This document shows positions 49,082 to 60,095 of a stretch of DNA of 64,000 nucleotides, piece after piece. Position 1 is the stretch's first letter, and each line of letters opens with the position of its first letter. The position numbers and the translations under genes were made by a program. Source of the stretch: Armillaria gallica (taxonomy: Eukaryota; Basidiomycota; Agaricomycetes; Agaricales; Physalacriaceae); assembly GCA_037576215.1 (NCBI GenBank), contig JBANDB010000019.1, positions 1,580,803 through 1,644,802 on the forward strand. The letters run 5' to 3'. The notes beneath the pieces were generated by a model. The model did no database searches, was not told the DNA's origin, and saw nothing but the letters and a program-made list of their open reading frames with translations.

Positions 49082-50945
49082 TTATACTAGAATATTGACT
49101 CGCTGCTCTCCACCTGTGACATCCAACATTCTTTTTGCCGCGTCTCCTGCCATTGTCAACACTGACAGTTTCTCGAAGCTCTCGTCTGACAGTCTTCGCC
49201 CGACTACCCACTGTACCCAGTCCCTGCGATCGATGCTCGCATCGTATTCTTTGTCGGGTCCGATCAGTGTATACGTCTCGTCGGGGATGGCGTACTGATG
49301 CGTTGCAGTAATGTTGAACACATGCTGTATCCCGTGCGTGTCTTCAACAAGCAACTCCCCATATCTATGCGTTCCTGTTGAGCCTAATGCAGCCAACCCC
49401 CGCACAAATCCGTTTTCAACACAGAACCCCTGACACTGATCAACATCGTCCGCTCCATGCTTCCAAACACCCGTATATGTGTCCCACCGTGTATCATGCT
49501 CAGACAGAGACTTCTCCAGGACTTGGTTCCATGATGGTCGCCATTTTGCACCTGCATTACCCAGTTCTGGATACTTAAAGAATAGATCCCCCCACATGAG
49601 GAAACTTGTTGTATTCATGAAGGCTGTCCATGCATCCTCGAGAGACTGGCTCTCGTAATATGCTGGTATTATGTCTGAGCTCAGAAGCATTGCCATCCCC
49701 GCAATCTTATCCACCGGGTTCGTCGACACCCGGCGCCGCATCTCGTCCAGCAAGTCCAAGCGTTTCAGGTCCCGCAGCTTCTGGTGGAATGTCGTCAGAA
49801 CCGCAGTGTCATATTTCCCGTCCTTGTCCGGCTTCGCGTCCAGTGGGCCATCAGGAGTAACTCCGCAAATTTCATAACCCTGGAATCCGATCTCCTGCAG
49901 CGTCCAGGCACGATTAAACCAGCAACGATCACTGTCAAAGTAGCCTTCTGTCACACGGAGAGGCTGCCCCAGCCCACTCAGGTAGCAGTGGGTCTTGTTG
50001 AAGTCATACACCTGTCCAATGGTGGGCACATCTAGCTTCCACTCCTCTGCACGTAGATCTTCCCTTCGCCCTCCTTTCTGCCTTAAACAGAGCACATCCA
50101 ACCACACGTACTCCAAGCCCTTATTGAGCATCTCAATGCGGATCAGGTCGAGGTTGGCATCCTTCGGAATAGGCACGGGCCATTCGCATCCATTGATGGA
50201 CGTCCACACGTCCACACGATCATTTGCGTCCACCCAAGCATGTGATATCGCATGTGGATGTGGTTCGCCAGTAGTCCACATCAGTATGACACGATTGCCG
50301 TACAGATCCCAGACACGCCGAGGATATGTGCGTGAACTGACACTACCGTTTCCATGCACCGCCTTTCGTCGCCTCTCCTGGTCCTCAGCCTCACAACCGT
50401 GTAGTTCGTCCCGGACGGTATTCCAGTCTTCAGTGTACCACACTGCACGAAGACAGCTGTAGGCAGTACCAAAATCATATTTCTTCGTGATGCAATCTTC
50501 AAGAAGGGAGGGTAAGGATGGGGTGTTCATGGTGTACGATGTTCCGAGGATGTAGTTGAGTCGGCGTAAGAGGCGTGGGGCGCCGAACATAGTGCAGGGA
50601 ATGTTGGCGAGGGAGGCAGATATCACAGGTTTTCTGCGAGTGTAGGTTCGTTGTAATGGAACGATGACCTCCTCCTCCGCTTGGTCAATCTCAGTGCGGG
50701 CGGAAATTGTCACCTCGGGGAGCTTTGCATAGTAGAGATGTTATCAAGTGTTCTTTTGCTACTTTATGACATACTTACTACTACTACTATGTACGGCCCG
50801 TCGCGCGGGAGCACGGATGTGCGGTTCTTCATTTTCGTAGCCAGTCCGCCAACCATGAATCGGTGGCCTTCGACTGCAGACTTTCCTTAGTTGAGTTGTA
50901 TGAGCAAAACAAAGGAAATCAATACATACCCTCATCCTTATCCAT
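49082..50945 (-). CDS. HET-domain (heterokaryon incompatibility) protein
   Basis: Member of the HET family, which in filamentous fungi triggers cell death after fusion of unlike individuals; cytosolic. Exons on the - strand: 50930-50945 (MDKDE), 50779-50885 (with HRFMVGGLATKMKNRTSVL), 49082-50722; introns 50886-50929 (GTATGT..AAG) and 50723-50778 (GTAAGT..AAG) are in phase, giving about 587 residues. HET-domain signatures in the large exon: HPHAISHAWVD, then YVWLDVLCLRQKGG, then IGQVYDFNKTHCYLSGLG, then DRCWFNRAWTLQEIG. No NACHT or WD repeats follow. No lesion was seen, so it may be functional. TIR element B ends about 230 bp from its 3' end and a hAT-type MITE lies about 420 bp beyond its start. 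Confidence 0.9.
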
Positions 50946-51358
50946 TTGTGTCATCCTTCAATCGGACTGTCATTCAGACGGTTAACGAGTCACTACTCAA
51001 GGCGTAAGAGCCTTGAATTTGACAGAATATATAGTCATCACACGATAGATTACACTTTTAAGCCGCTGACAGTAGGCCTACGTGCCCTAATCCATATACG
51101 TATCGAACACGAAGCGATTCAAGGGATACCGTAAATTACGGCAGTAACTTGTTGATGGCCGTACTTGGGCGGCAGCGCTTCAAGGGAGTAATCCGCATTT
51201 CTAATAGCTGTCATATCATGTGCACAGAGATCTATTATCACTGGTTATATTAATGTACACGCTTGCAACCAACACAGCCCTGTGACTTCGCTGTACGCTT
51301 GTAATTGTGCTGACCAAAGGCGTCAGCGAAAGGTGGTGTATGGTCAGTAACCGATGGT
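50946..51358. other. Upstream region of the HET gene
   Basis: No gene seen. Presumably the HET promoter, bounded on the far side by the hAT-type MITE. Confidence 0.35.
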
Positions 51359-51366
51359 GGCCCGAT

Positions 51367-51981
51367 TAGTGATTTACAGGGCCCGGCCTGAAGCCCTAAG
51401 CCGAGCCGGGCTGAGCCGGGCCAGGCCCTGAAAAGCCAGGCCCTGGGGGAGGGCTTCATGAAGGCTTGGGCTCAGGCTTCATTTTTTCAAAGCCTGAGCC
51501 TGAGGCTTGAGCCCGGGCTTTTCAAATCTCAAATACCTTGCTTTTTGTGCAGATATGCAAGGAAGAGAGTAGGCTGTCTCTCTCTGATCAATATTCCAGA
51601 CTTGCCTATGCTTCTATGCTTCTTATATCAGCGCAATACGAGACGACACCACCATCATGGCACTTCGAAAGCCAAGCTATTTATGTAACATAGTACTCGG
51701 AGTCCATCTTTCTGGTCTATATGCATGTTACATCATGTATTCATTTTATGCAACATCTATGTATGCTAATAACCTTGTCTTCTGCTCATTCCGATGCATA
51801 ACGAAGCCCTAGTCAAGCCTTAGTTCGTATCACCTACAAAGCCCTGGCCTGAGCCTGAGCCGGGCCCGAGCCCAAGCGGGCTTGGGCTCAAGGCTCGGGC
51901 TTGTGATTTCGAAAGCCTGAGCCTGCCCAAGCCGAGCCCAAGCCCTCAAAGCCGGGCCAGGCCGGGCCCTGTAAATCACTA
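51367..51981. mobile_element. hAT-type miniature inverted-repeat element (MITE)
   Basis: A 615-bp element with 24-bp perfect terminal inverted repeats beginning TAGTGATTTACAGGGCCCGG and flanked by perfect 8-bp duplications GGCCCGAT (51359-51366 and 51982-51989). TAGNG termini plus an 8-bp TSD define hAT elements. Both ends are followed by long runs of GGGC/GCCC and GCCTGAGCC-type subterminal words that can fold extensively, and the middle is AT-rich. No coding capacity. Confidence 0.9.
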
Positions 51982-51989
51982 GGCCCGAT

Positions 51990-54559
51990 CCGATGGTTAG
52001 ACTAGGAGGACTACGTAGGGGGGAATACGGTGTTGACGAGGGAACAGCAGTAAAGGTTCAGATATGACGGCGAGGACTGAGATGGAGAAACCGAATCGAA
52101 AGCAACGTATCTTGCAAACCCCGAATCCTACGGTGATTGGTAATCTGTTCTGGGACGAGGCAAGGTTGAGTGATTCTCGTATAGGTCGCTGACGGATGCC
52201 GTAAATTGACGTTCACCAAAGTACTAAGCTAGAAGTAGCAAAGTAAATGCTGAGATGACTTCTGCACCCCGCCGAACCAGAATTCGAAGCAATGCAAATC
52301 TAGTAGGTGGTCTGTGACGATGCGTAGCACTAAACCAGCGAGTCGGATGTGAACTGTGGCTTTTCCTTATGTGCGGAGCTGCGCGCGCCGTGGAGGTAGT
52401 GAGTACGATCTCGGCGGTGTTGGGTTATGGCGCCCGAATGTTCGGCACGAATCGGTTTCGCACATAAGTAGACCATCTCAAACTGTCGCTGTCGGTAGCA
52501 AAGGCGTGCAGAAAGTTTCGCTGTTATTGCTCTTGGCAATGTTGTTGGAGGAAAGATAGTCGACTTATACAAACACTACGGCAGCATCAGAATTGAATGG
52601 TTCATCAACAAACGCGGGTGCTTACGGTCATCTAAAGATGATGCAGGGAAAATTGCCGTAACAAGCCGGGATCTACTAGGATCAATCCTTCGGACAGCAT
52701 ACAGTCTGGACCCTATGTACTTGATCAATCTCGGAGTCTGAATAGCTATCAGAAACCCGCCATGAAGAAGGTTTCAGATGCCAGGAATATCGTGGTTATA
52801 CTGTACAAAAATTATTAAGTACAGGTAGTGCCGGAACTGGCGTTACGGCAGGTACTTTTTTGACCGCAGTCGGTTGTTTCACCATCTCCAGGTACCTTCT
52901 GACACGGATATAGGCACTACGCCTACGTCTGATATCTAATGGCAATTGTCGCTTCACCACAAGGGCCGTAACAAGCCGCTCACCAGTACTTGTTTTGAAT
53001 AAAAGGTTTCGGCAGATCCGGGAACTGCCACGGCAAGTCCGTAGCTTGAATCAAGCTCGAATGGATAATGTTAGGGCACTCTAATAAGCACAGAATTAAA
53101 GAGTCGTTTGTGAAAGAACCGAAAGGGAGGGGACAAGCACGATTTGAACAAGAAAAATTCGAAAATGTTAGGCTTATGACAGTGACTTGGACAGTTCGTC
53201 ACCTGGCACCATGGGAGATATTAATGCAATGTGAATAAGGACAAACATGGTTAAGGCAGCTGCCTTTCGTGGCCCTACAGGTGGAAATTGTCGGTTAATA
53301 GTGTCCATTGAGGTTGTCCTTGAAGCACTTGAGAATTTGAAGTGAAGTGGTAGAGGGATGTCGTCAGACATCATCAAATAGGAGTTGCAGGAACGGAACA
53401 TGAAGCCAACGCTAGTACCCGGGGAGCAAACACTACATCAAAATAAGTAGTGCGGGAGACCACCAGAAGTAGTGAAGTTGTGCCTACGAAATGAAGGAAT
53501 TTTTGTACACTATTACGCCCATACAGGAACATATCTTTGGACATCACGTTTGCGTCTGTAATGAGAATACACCTACCTCAAAGTCAAGCATGCTGTCATC
53601 AGCACAGACACCTTGGAGTCTGCGAATCCCTTGTTCCTCTGAGCACGGATAACAATGTCTGTACATAAGATATCGTGCAGATCAACAAGGCAAGCGGCTA
53701 AAAGTCATTACGCCTGACTTACGGAAGATACACCCACCCTAAAAATAGGCGCCTCCTAAATTACTCAGCCTTTTACAAAGGACATCAAGCAATACTACAC
53801 TTACAGCTGTACATGAACCGAAGGAAACTGTGCTTCCTTGAGTGGCTGGATGTGCCGTATAATGTCATTTTCATTCGGCCATCTATGCGTTCGAATTGAC
53901 TGCCCATGGTTGGGATATTATCCTGCGCGTCTTTTCCAAGCGGATACAGCTGAAGTCGCTCCACATTGGTGGTCCTCTGGCACCTTACTGCTCTCAGTAG
54001 CTATTCGAGCGGGCTACGAACCACTAAGTGATCAGAACGCTTTAGCTATCCAGGATCCTGTCTCTCAACGGTGGACCTTTATGATAAATTTTAGTCACCG
54101 TACCGGAGCCTTCAATAGCAATACCGCACCTTGATCAACACGTGCACGTGCCCTCGTTTCTCTGGTATTCGCAAAGACAGGCGGACACCAGGATCTTAAC
54201 AACGTTACGTCAGATGAGAAGAAGAGCATACGATACATTCACCACTCAGTATTGAACGGATCTTTGATCGAGCTGTGCACATCTGAGATGCAAGCTGAAT
54301 TCAATCATCAATCAGCATGCTAGATGGAAGAGATCATTTATCAATGTCGTTACAAGCTGGTCAGAGAATGGTTCCCCATGTTCTTGCATGGCGCGCGAGC
54401 ATAGCATTGTAAAGCGAGCTTCGCGTCGAGGGTGGAAGGCCATGAGGTCTTCTCATAACCTAAGATGATAAATCACCAGCAATCATTTACAAAGTATCGG
54501 GCGCACTGTCGCGTAAGGAATTGAATTGCAGGTGTCGACGTTAAGGCAGGAGGTATCCG
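51990..54559. other. Gene-poor, probably decayed sequence
   Basis: No gene accepted. The string GCCGTAACAAGCCG occurs twice (52653 and 52966). A + strand open frame at 53838-54134 (CVRIDCPWLGYYPARLF) and a - strand frame at 53174-53401 with one hydrophobic segment may be relics. Sequence near 52140-52190 resembles 58580-58615, hinting at another old duplication. Confidence 0.3.
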
Positions 54560-55765
54560 TACGATATGTAGGCTGTAACTGTTCATGAACATTAAACATC
54601 CACTGGGAGCTATACGCTCACCCTTAGAGGAGAGTAAACTGTTCCCAATTCCTTGGGTAGTCTAGGGCATGCTCGCACGCTGCAGACGAAGGCGGTACGG
54701 ATTGTCCTTTTGACTAAGCCTTTCTCCTCATCGACTGTCGTTCAGTACCGCATCACAATTATATGCTACTTGTATGTCAGAATGACGAAATCAAAGCATA
54801 TTTATCATCTACCTACCAGTTATATCTCGTCAAGCCATGAATGAACATACGCAACACTCGAGCTCTTCCCTGTGTGTCCCTGTACGGCCTATCAGACTCT
54901 GGAGCATAAAGGAACCGTAAACAGAACGCACTTCATCGAGATTCTCCAAAACTGTCTTACGGCTGCATTCATTTGACGGTCAAATAGCCGTAAGCCCGAA
55001 GGTTCTTAGGCGCCTGAGGAAAGATCATAAGGCACAGTAGCCAGGGAAAACCGACAGGCACACAGAATTACGCTGATTCATGATACAATGCCGTGGCTTC
55101 TCTAGGTCATGACTTCCTCCTGCTCTTTGCCCCACCTAATTGTATGTGTATCTAGAATTGTGGCTTACTTCACGCTAAGTAACAGATGGATACAACAAGG
55201 AAGATGCGTACCGCGGTGTAACGTGCATGGCTAAAACATGTATTTCGTCGCCCACGTATAATTGCATGTGTTCTGTACGTTCGAAAAACTGACTGTATGT
55301 TCTATTAGGCGAGCTCTAGCCTGCGAGGAGAGCAATGTGACTGACTCGTAGTTCGCAGAGGGTTATTAGCGTGGTGACACCAGCACTATCGCAGTTGAAT
55401 GCACCAAGCACTTCCGATAAAAATCCCCACTATCGAGTTGTAGTAATATTACTCCATCCTAATGGGACGAGCGTTAGCGTTGTCAGCAAAGCTCGACTAG
55501 TATGAAACTTGCTTCATCTGACGCATAGTTCTCCTGTACCCTGACGTCTGCTGTCACATCTTTGACCCCTAGTACACGTCTCGCAACAGGCTCCAGGTAT
55601 TGGTGAAAATCATGCTTCATGTAGCTTTGCAGTTGAATCCGACCAAACAGCGGACGAGGTCTTGCTATTGAGTCTTCTTGCCGAACATTGAGCTGAAGTT
55701 TCCGTTGCGGGTAGATCATTCAGAGGAGGAGAAAATGAACGGCATGATTCGATGGTGGGAGTAAA
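54560..55765. repeat. Segmental duplication, copy 2 left block
   Basis: Collinear with 38040-39610, including CAGCGGACGAGGTCTTGCTA (55650) and GTAGATCATTCAGAGGAGGA (55711). Contains a degenerate copy of the 32-kb family exon at 54985-55025. Confidence 0.6.
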
Positions 55766-55835
55766 AGGGAGAGCCGTGAAGGACCCGGTGTTTCGGTCCG
55801 TAACTCCGAAGATCCGCAACGAGCGCCACGCTAGA
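55757..55835 (-). mobile_element. SINE-like element, truncated second copy
   Basis: Shares AGAGCCGTGAAGGACCCGG and TTCGGTCCGTAACTCCGAAG with the element at 41350-41525, and retains a T-arm-like GAGTTCGAGTCTAG on the - strand. The D-arm half is missing. It sits exactly at the junction of the two duplicated blocks. Confidence 0.45.
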
Positions 55836-57180
55836 CTCGAACTCCACAACGACCACCATGCTGCTGCCGATCTAACAAGGAAAAGTCGGCTATGAACCAA
55901 ATCCACGCCAGTCGATGTTGCAACTCATCAGCGTCGCCGTAGAGAACGCCTTCGGTACTCTCTCTGGTACGTACACCACGGATGCGTCCTTCGCATTCCC
56001 GATGACTGATTCGACTGAGTCTTGATCTAGCCATCTCGACTTGGTGCTGGTCTATATGGATATTACTATGTATCACTCCATTGACTGCTCAATACATCGG
56101 TTTTTGTGTTTTTGATTGCGAAACAACACAGGAAATTTAGCAGCTCAGAAACAAATCCACCGTTAGGCTTCATTTTGGACCTTCAACATCCTCAGCGCCC
56201 TCGCCGACATCTCGCCAGTGGCGTATAAAATTTTCGGAAGAAACGGAGGAATATGCTCTTGTATGCTTTGTAGGGAAGGTATTTTTTCACTGGCGCACTG
56301 ATACGGTCGGTCACTGAGGGCTTGTCTGGAAGTCGCGCTCCCTCTAATATCAGGCGTCGACTGCAACTTCCCAGACAGTCCGTCTAAGTGGAACGGTACG
56401 GCGAAAAGTATGGGTTGTCAATTTCAACTCCTCCGTTTTTCGTCATGATCATTCCAGAGCTCACCACTTCATTTGTCGCTCTTGATGCCATGGCTCCGTG
56501 CATGCACACTCGTGTCGCTTCGATATCCAGCTCACTGAAGACTTTTACAGTCCGACCCCGAGATATGTTCTAAGAGTGCATTCAGTTCATGTGACTCCAC
56601 TTCTACTTTCATTTCGAAGGTATGCCTCTGTTCTATGTGGTCGTGATCATTAACGGTAATACCCGCGTTAGATACCAGGAAAACCTGTCTTCTATGTCTT
56701 TCCTATACCATGTTGACTGCTCTGCATAGATTTCTATGGTCCACAGTTCAGGGACGCTCGCAGAATGGTACGAAAGTGATTAACTTGGAATAAGAACAGA
56801 TTTATAACATCCTCATGCCGTTTGTGTTAGACCTGGCGCTCGCTGTTTGGCAAGAAACTGATTGTGTCGAAGAAATGTGTACAGTCAGCTCGTTGATATG
56901 CACTACTAGCAACCCGCGCCTGTTCTATGCAGAGCAGTCAACTAAAGGTACGTGTACACTCTTTTATATCTAGCTGATGGCTGATCGTCGCGTTAGCTAT
57001 TTCCGATCGAACTCTCACCTCTCGTTCCTGTGGATCACTAACTATCACCTTTCCTCGACTCACCTACTCACCTTCCGTTTCGAACGAAAGAAGAATCGGC
57101 TGCCGAAAGTTCTCGCTGATGAAAGACTTCAAATCTTGACGTCGACGCTGTCTTCTGACCATCGAAGGATAGCAACACGT
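55835..57180. repeat. Segmental duplication, copy 2 right block
   Basis: Collinear with 43970-45780, directly adjoining the left block here, whereas copy 1 has 4.3 kb of other sequence between its blocks. No intact gene. Confidence 0.6.
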
Positions 57181-58879
57181 ACAAAAGTTGAGGTATATTA
57201 TCTCAGAGGTTTGTGGTGATGTCAGTAACCGTTTTCTTCTCTCATAGTCTGTTCGCTGCTCACCTACAAACGGATTAAATCTTCTGTGTATCTGACAAAG
57301 CTATCCTCGAAAGAACATTATAGAGCGCCTGCAATATGGTATTTAGTCTCCTTCCATGACATTGTGAGAGCCTTACACGACCGTCTGTCCAGTATTTGCG
57401 TGTCACGCCCATCCAAACCTTAATGGCGTGCTACGCTGCTGTTTCTTTCTAGTCAGTGCAACACACATTGTTTTAGAGGAAGGGATTAGATACCAGCTTT
57501 CAGGTCATCTATGTTTGATGTTTGACTCGGACATGCAGTCAGATATGTGGCGAGTTACGAGCACAAGTGTAAGAGCCGTTGTTCTGGTGTGCCATCCCCG
57601 AACCATAATCCGAATGCGGTACAGCATTTCCTGATGATCAGACGAGAATACAATATTTCATGTTCCTCAGTTTTTTATGTCATGACCAAATTCAAAATCG
57701 TTAATGAACAACTTCCGCCTTCATCTCGATGTTCCACTGAGTATTTTTAAAGAAAGCGTAATAGTCCTGTCTCTTTACTAGCACCTGGAATATACCGGAA
57801 CTACGCGTGCACAGCAAGTATCATCGAGATGCTGTGATAATAGTCAGCGAAGTTCTACCTGGGGCTTACCGCTTTCAAAGCTTGACAGAAAACAACGAAG
57901 ACAGCGTTTGTGGAATTAAAGTTGCCACTGCAGAAGGACAGAATTCATACTGAAATACAACAACTTGGCTACCTTGTACGAAGAAAAGTCCGTCTGTAAT
58001 GGGCTTGTTGACCGAACAAGCGCGTGCTGTAAGTTGATTGGGACACAGAACAGCAATATACTACCCTAAGCTTACATGTGCAGAAACCTTGAGCTAAAAT
58101 AACGGGGTTGTCCCCCGAGTAATTGCTGTCGCGGCTGTAAGGACATCACACTGCATCCATCTTAGCTGCGGCGTTGTATGAGGAACCATTCATCTGAAGC
58201 GGATCGAACCAAGCGCGCGCTACGAGGTAAGCGCTGAGTGTTAAGTGGTACTTCTAACGCTGTGCATGGACATTGCCAATTAAGCCTGATGTCCTGTATT
58301 AGACACAGCCTCTATTCAATCCGTAGCCCCACATCATGATGCATGATGTGCAAAGAATACCAGGTCGAAATGACATCTTATAGGAGTGGAATGCCGAAGG
58401 GCACTCATCGAAGGCTCTACTACAGACGCAGGCACTAATTGCAGCGGACTAGTGGCGCAAGTGAGGAAGGAATGCGATGATGCTTGAAATGAAAAGCTCC
58501 CGAGGACGGTGGATGGACGGCGATCAGGGAAGGGAGAAGCCAGATCGAATGTAAGACGGTGACAATCAGTTTGATATCGGAATGAGGCGATGTTGATTAA
58601 TTCTCGTATAGCCCGCAACATAGGAAATGGGTGTAGAGGCGAGAAGATTGAGGATAGCTTTTGGAAATAAAACCCCGACCAGGATCCAGATCGAACAAGC
58701 GCAAGTGTGGTACTAATTCCCATGAGTTGATTCTTGTCTCAAAAGGCAGGAAGAGAGTCACGCGCTCGTAACAGCGTCTTTGTTCAGAACTGCGACCCAT
58801 TAGAGAGGATTTTGATGGCTGTCGACGATCGGCAAAGTCTTGTGCTCGTCGTCCCTCCTGTTTCCCAAAGTCAGTAAAG
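57181..58879. other. Gene-poor stretch
   Basis: Short open frames on both strands without domain or splice support. Confidence 0.3.
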
Positions 58880-59250
58880 TTCGCTGATCGCAAAGAAGGC
58901 ATACTCACAAAGTCGCAATAAGAAGGAATATTACAATGGATGCAGCGAGGATGATTATCTCCAGCTGATTCAACGAAATGAGGCCAAGATGTCCGCGGTT
59001 TGATTCGTTATCAAGCTATCTCGATACAGAAGATAAGCGTACCTCTCGTGTTTGCATCCTGGCAGAAGGTACATAGGTAGGGACAATTGCACAATCGTAG
59101 CTGAATATATCGGTGTCAGGATATGGGCATCTACGAAGGAGAGATAAATCAAAATCAAGGGACGAAGGATAATGAAGATATACGCGTGAATCCGAAAATT
59201 CATAAACCCGGTAGTACCTTGGCTTCATCCCGACGCCATGTAACATGCTC
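58880..59250 (-). pseudogene. Possible membrane-protein exons
   Basis: A - strand exon-like piece (about 58905-58980) encodes a clear hydrophobic helix (LEIIILAASIVIFLLIATL) followed by a TGAGTA donor-like site. Just upstream is an open segment to 59246 starting MLHGVGMKPRYYRVYEF. They may be the 3' part of the decayed family copy at 59.6-60.1 kb. Not recognised; low confidence. Confidence 0.25.
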
Positions 59251-59589
59251 CATGCATGGGATTGTCAATCTTGTCCTGTAGACACCGCCGGGATGTCTCC
59301 AGATGTCATCTTTGCCGTCAGTATCGCTATCGGGCTTGGTGAGATAGCTGAGGGTTGACATTTTATCTCGCAGTCGAGAAGCGATGCGTGTAAAGTCAGT
59401 CGAAAGGAATCGTGGTATCCTTTGATTTAAGAAAGCACCATCGTTCTACAGTAGACTAGTCAAGGAAAAGAAACGAAAAGTATGATATAGGAGGCGTACC
59501 TATAATACTTCTCCACGCGAGGTGCTTTCGTTAAGGATACGTGATCCTGTAAACCCTCTCGCGGTGCTTTACACCTCCGATACTTTAAT

Positions 59590-60095
59590 TTGACCGTCCT
59601 ATGGACGTAAATACGAAGGTTCGTGGGCGCCTAAAGGAAGATCATATGGTATCTTGGAAATGATACCGGGCTTACTAAAGTATTCATATCAGTACAATAC
59701 CGCACCATCGTAAGCATCTTCGCCTCTGGGTAGCCATCGGTTGAGAAGAGTCCTCCAGAGCCCCGCATCGGAGGCTTCGCTTCGGCGGAGTGAAGTCTAA
59801 AAAAATTTGCTTTGGCTATGAAACATAGAACAAGAGAACACACCATCAAGTGAAATACCAGGAGCATACGGGAATACGAAGGATGGCCCTCAATCAAGTT
59901 CCGCGCTCAATATGCAACGTCTCTAAGCCGGCGCTGGTACTAGATGAAATCTGAAGATTCAAATAAGCTGTACAGTATTTCAGTTCGATGGTGGTAGTCG
60001 TCGTGACCATTGCAAGCCGTCGCCGTTGTCATTCTCGTTTTCAATTATGGTGGCAAAGAGTTGGGTTGGGGTTCCGCCATTGCATTTCGGATGTT
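59590..60095 (-). pseudogene. Decayed copy of the 32-kb gene family
   Basis: Matches the 32-kb gene on the - strand at its 5' end (NGDGLQ-like codons near 60020, corresponding to SGDGVQ) and at the exon boundary with GGGCGCCTAAAGGAAGATCA (59618). The position of the start codon reads ATA instead of ATG and the middle is scrambled. A relic. Confidence 0.4.

Noticed and set aside
43970..57180. LTR retrotransposon, because of the paired similar blocks
   Set aside because: The blocks are over 1 kb, have no TG..CA ends, no primer-binding site and no Gag/Pol between them. They behave as a segmental duplication.
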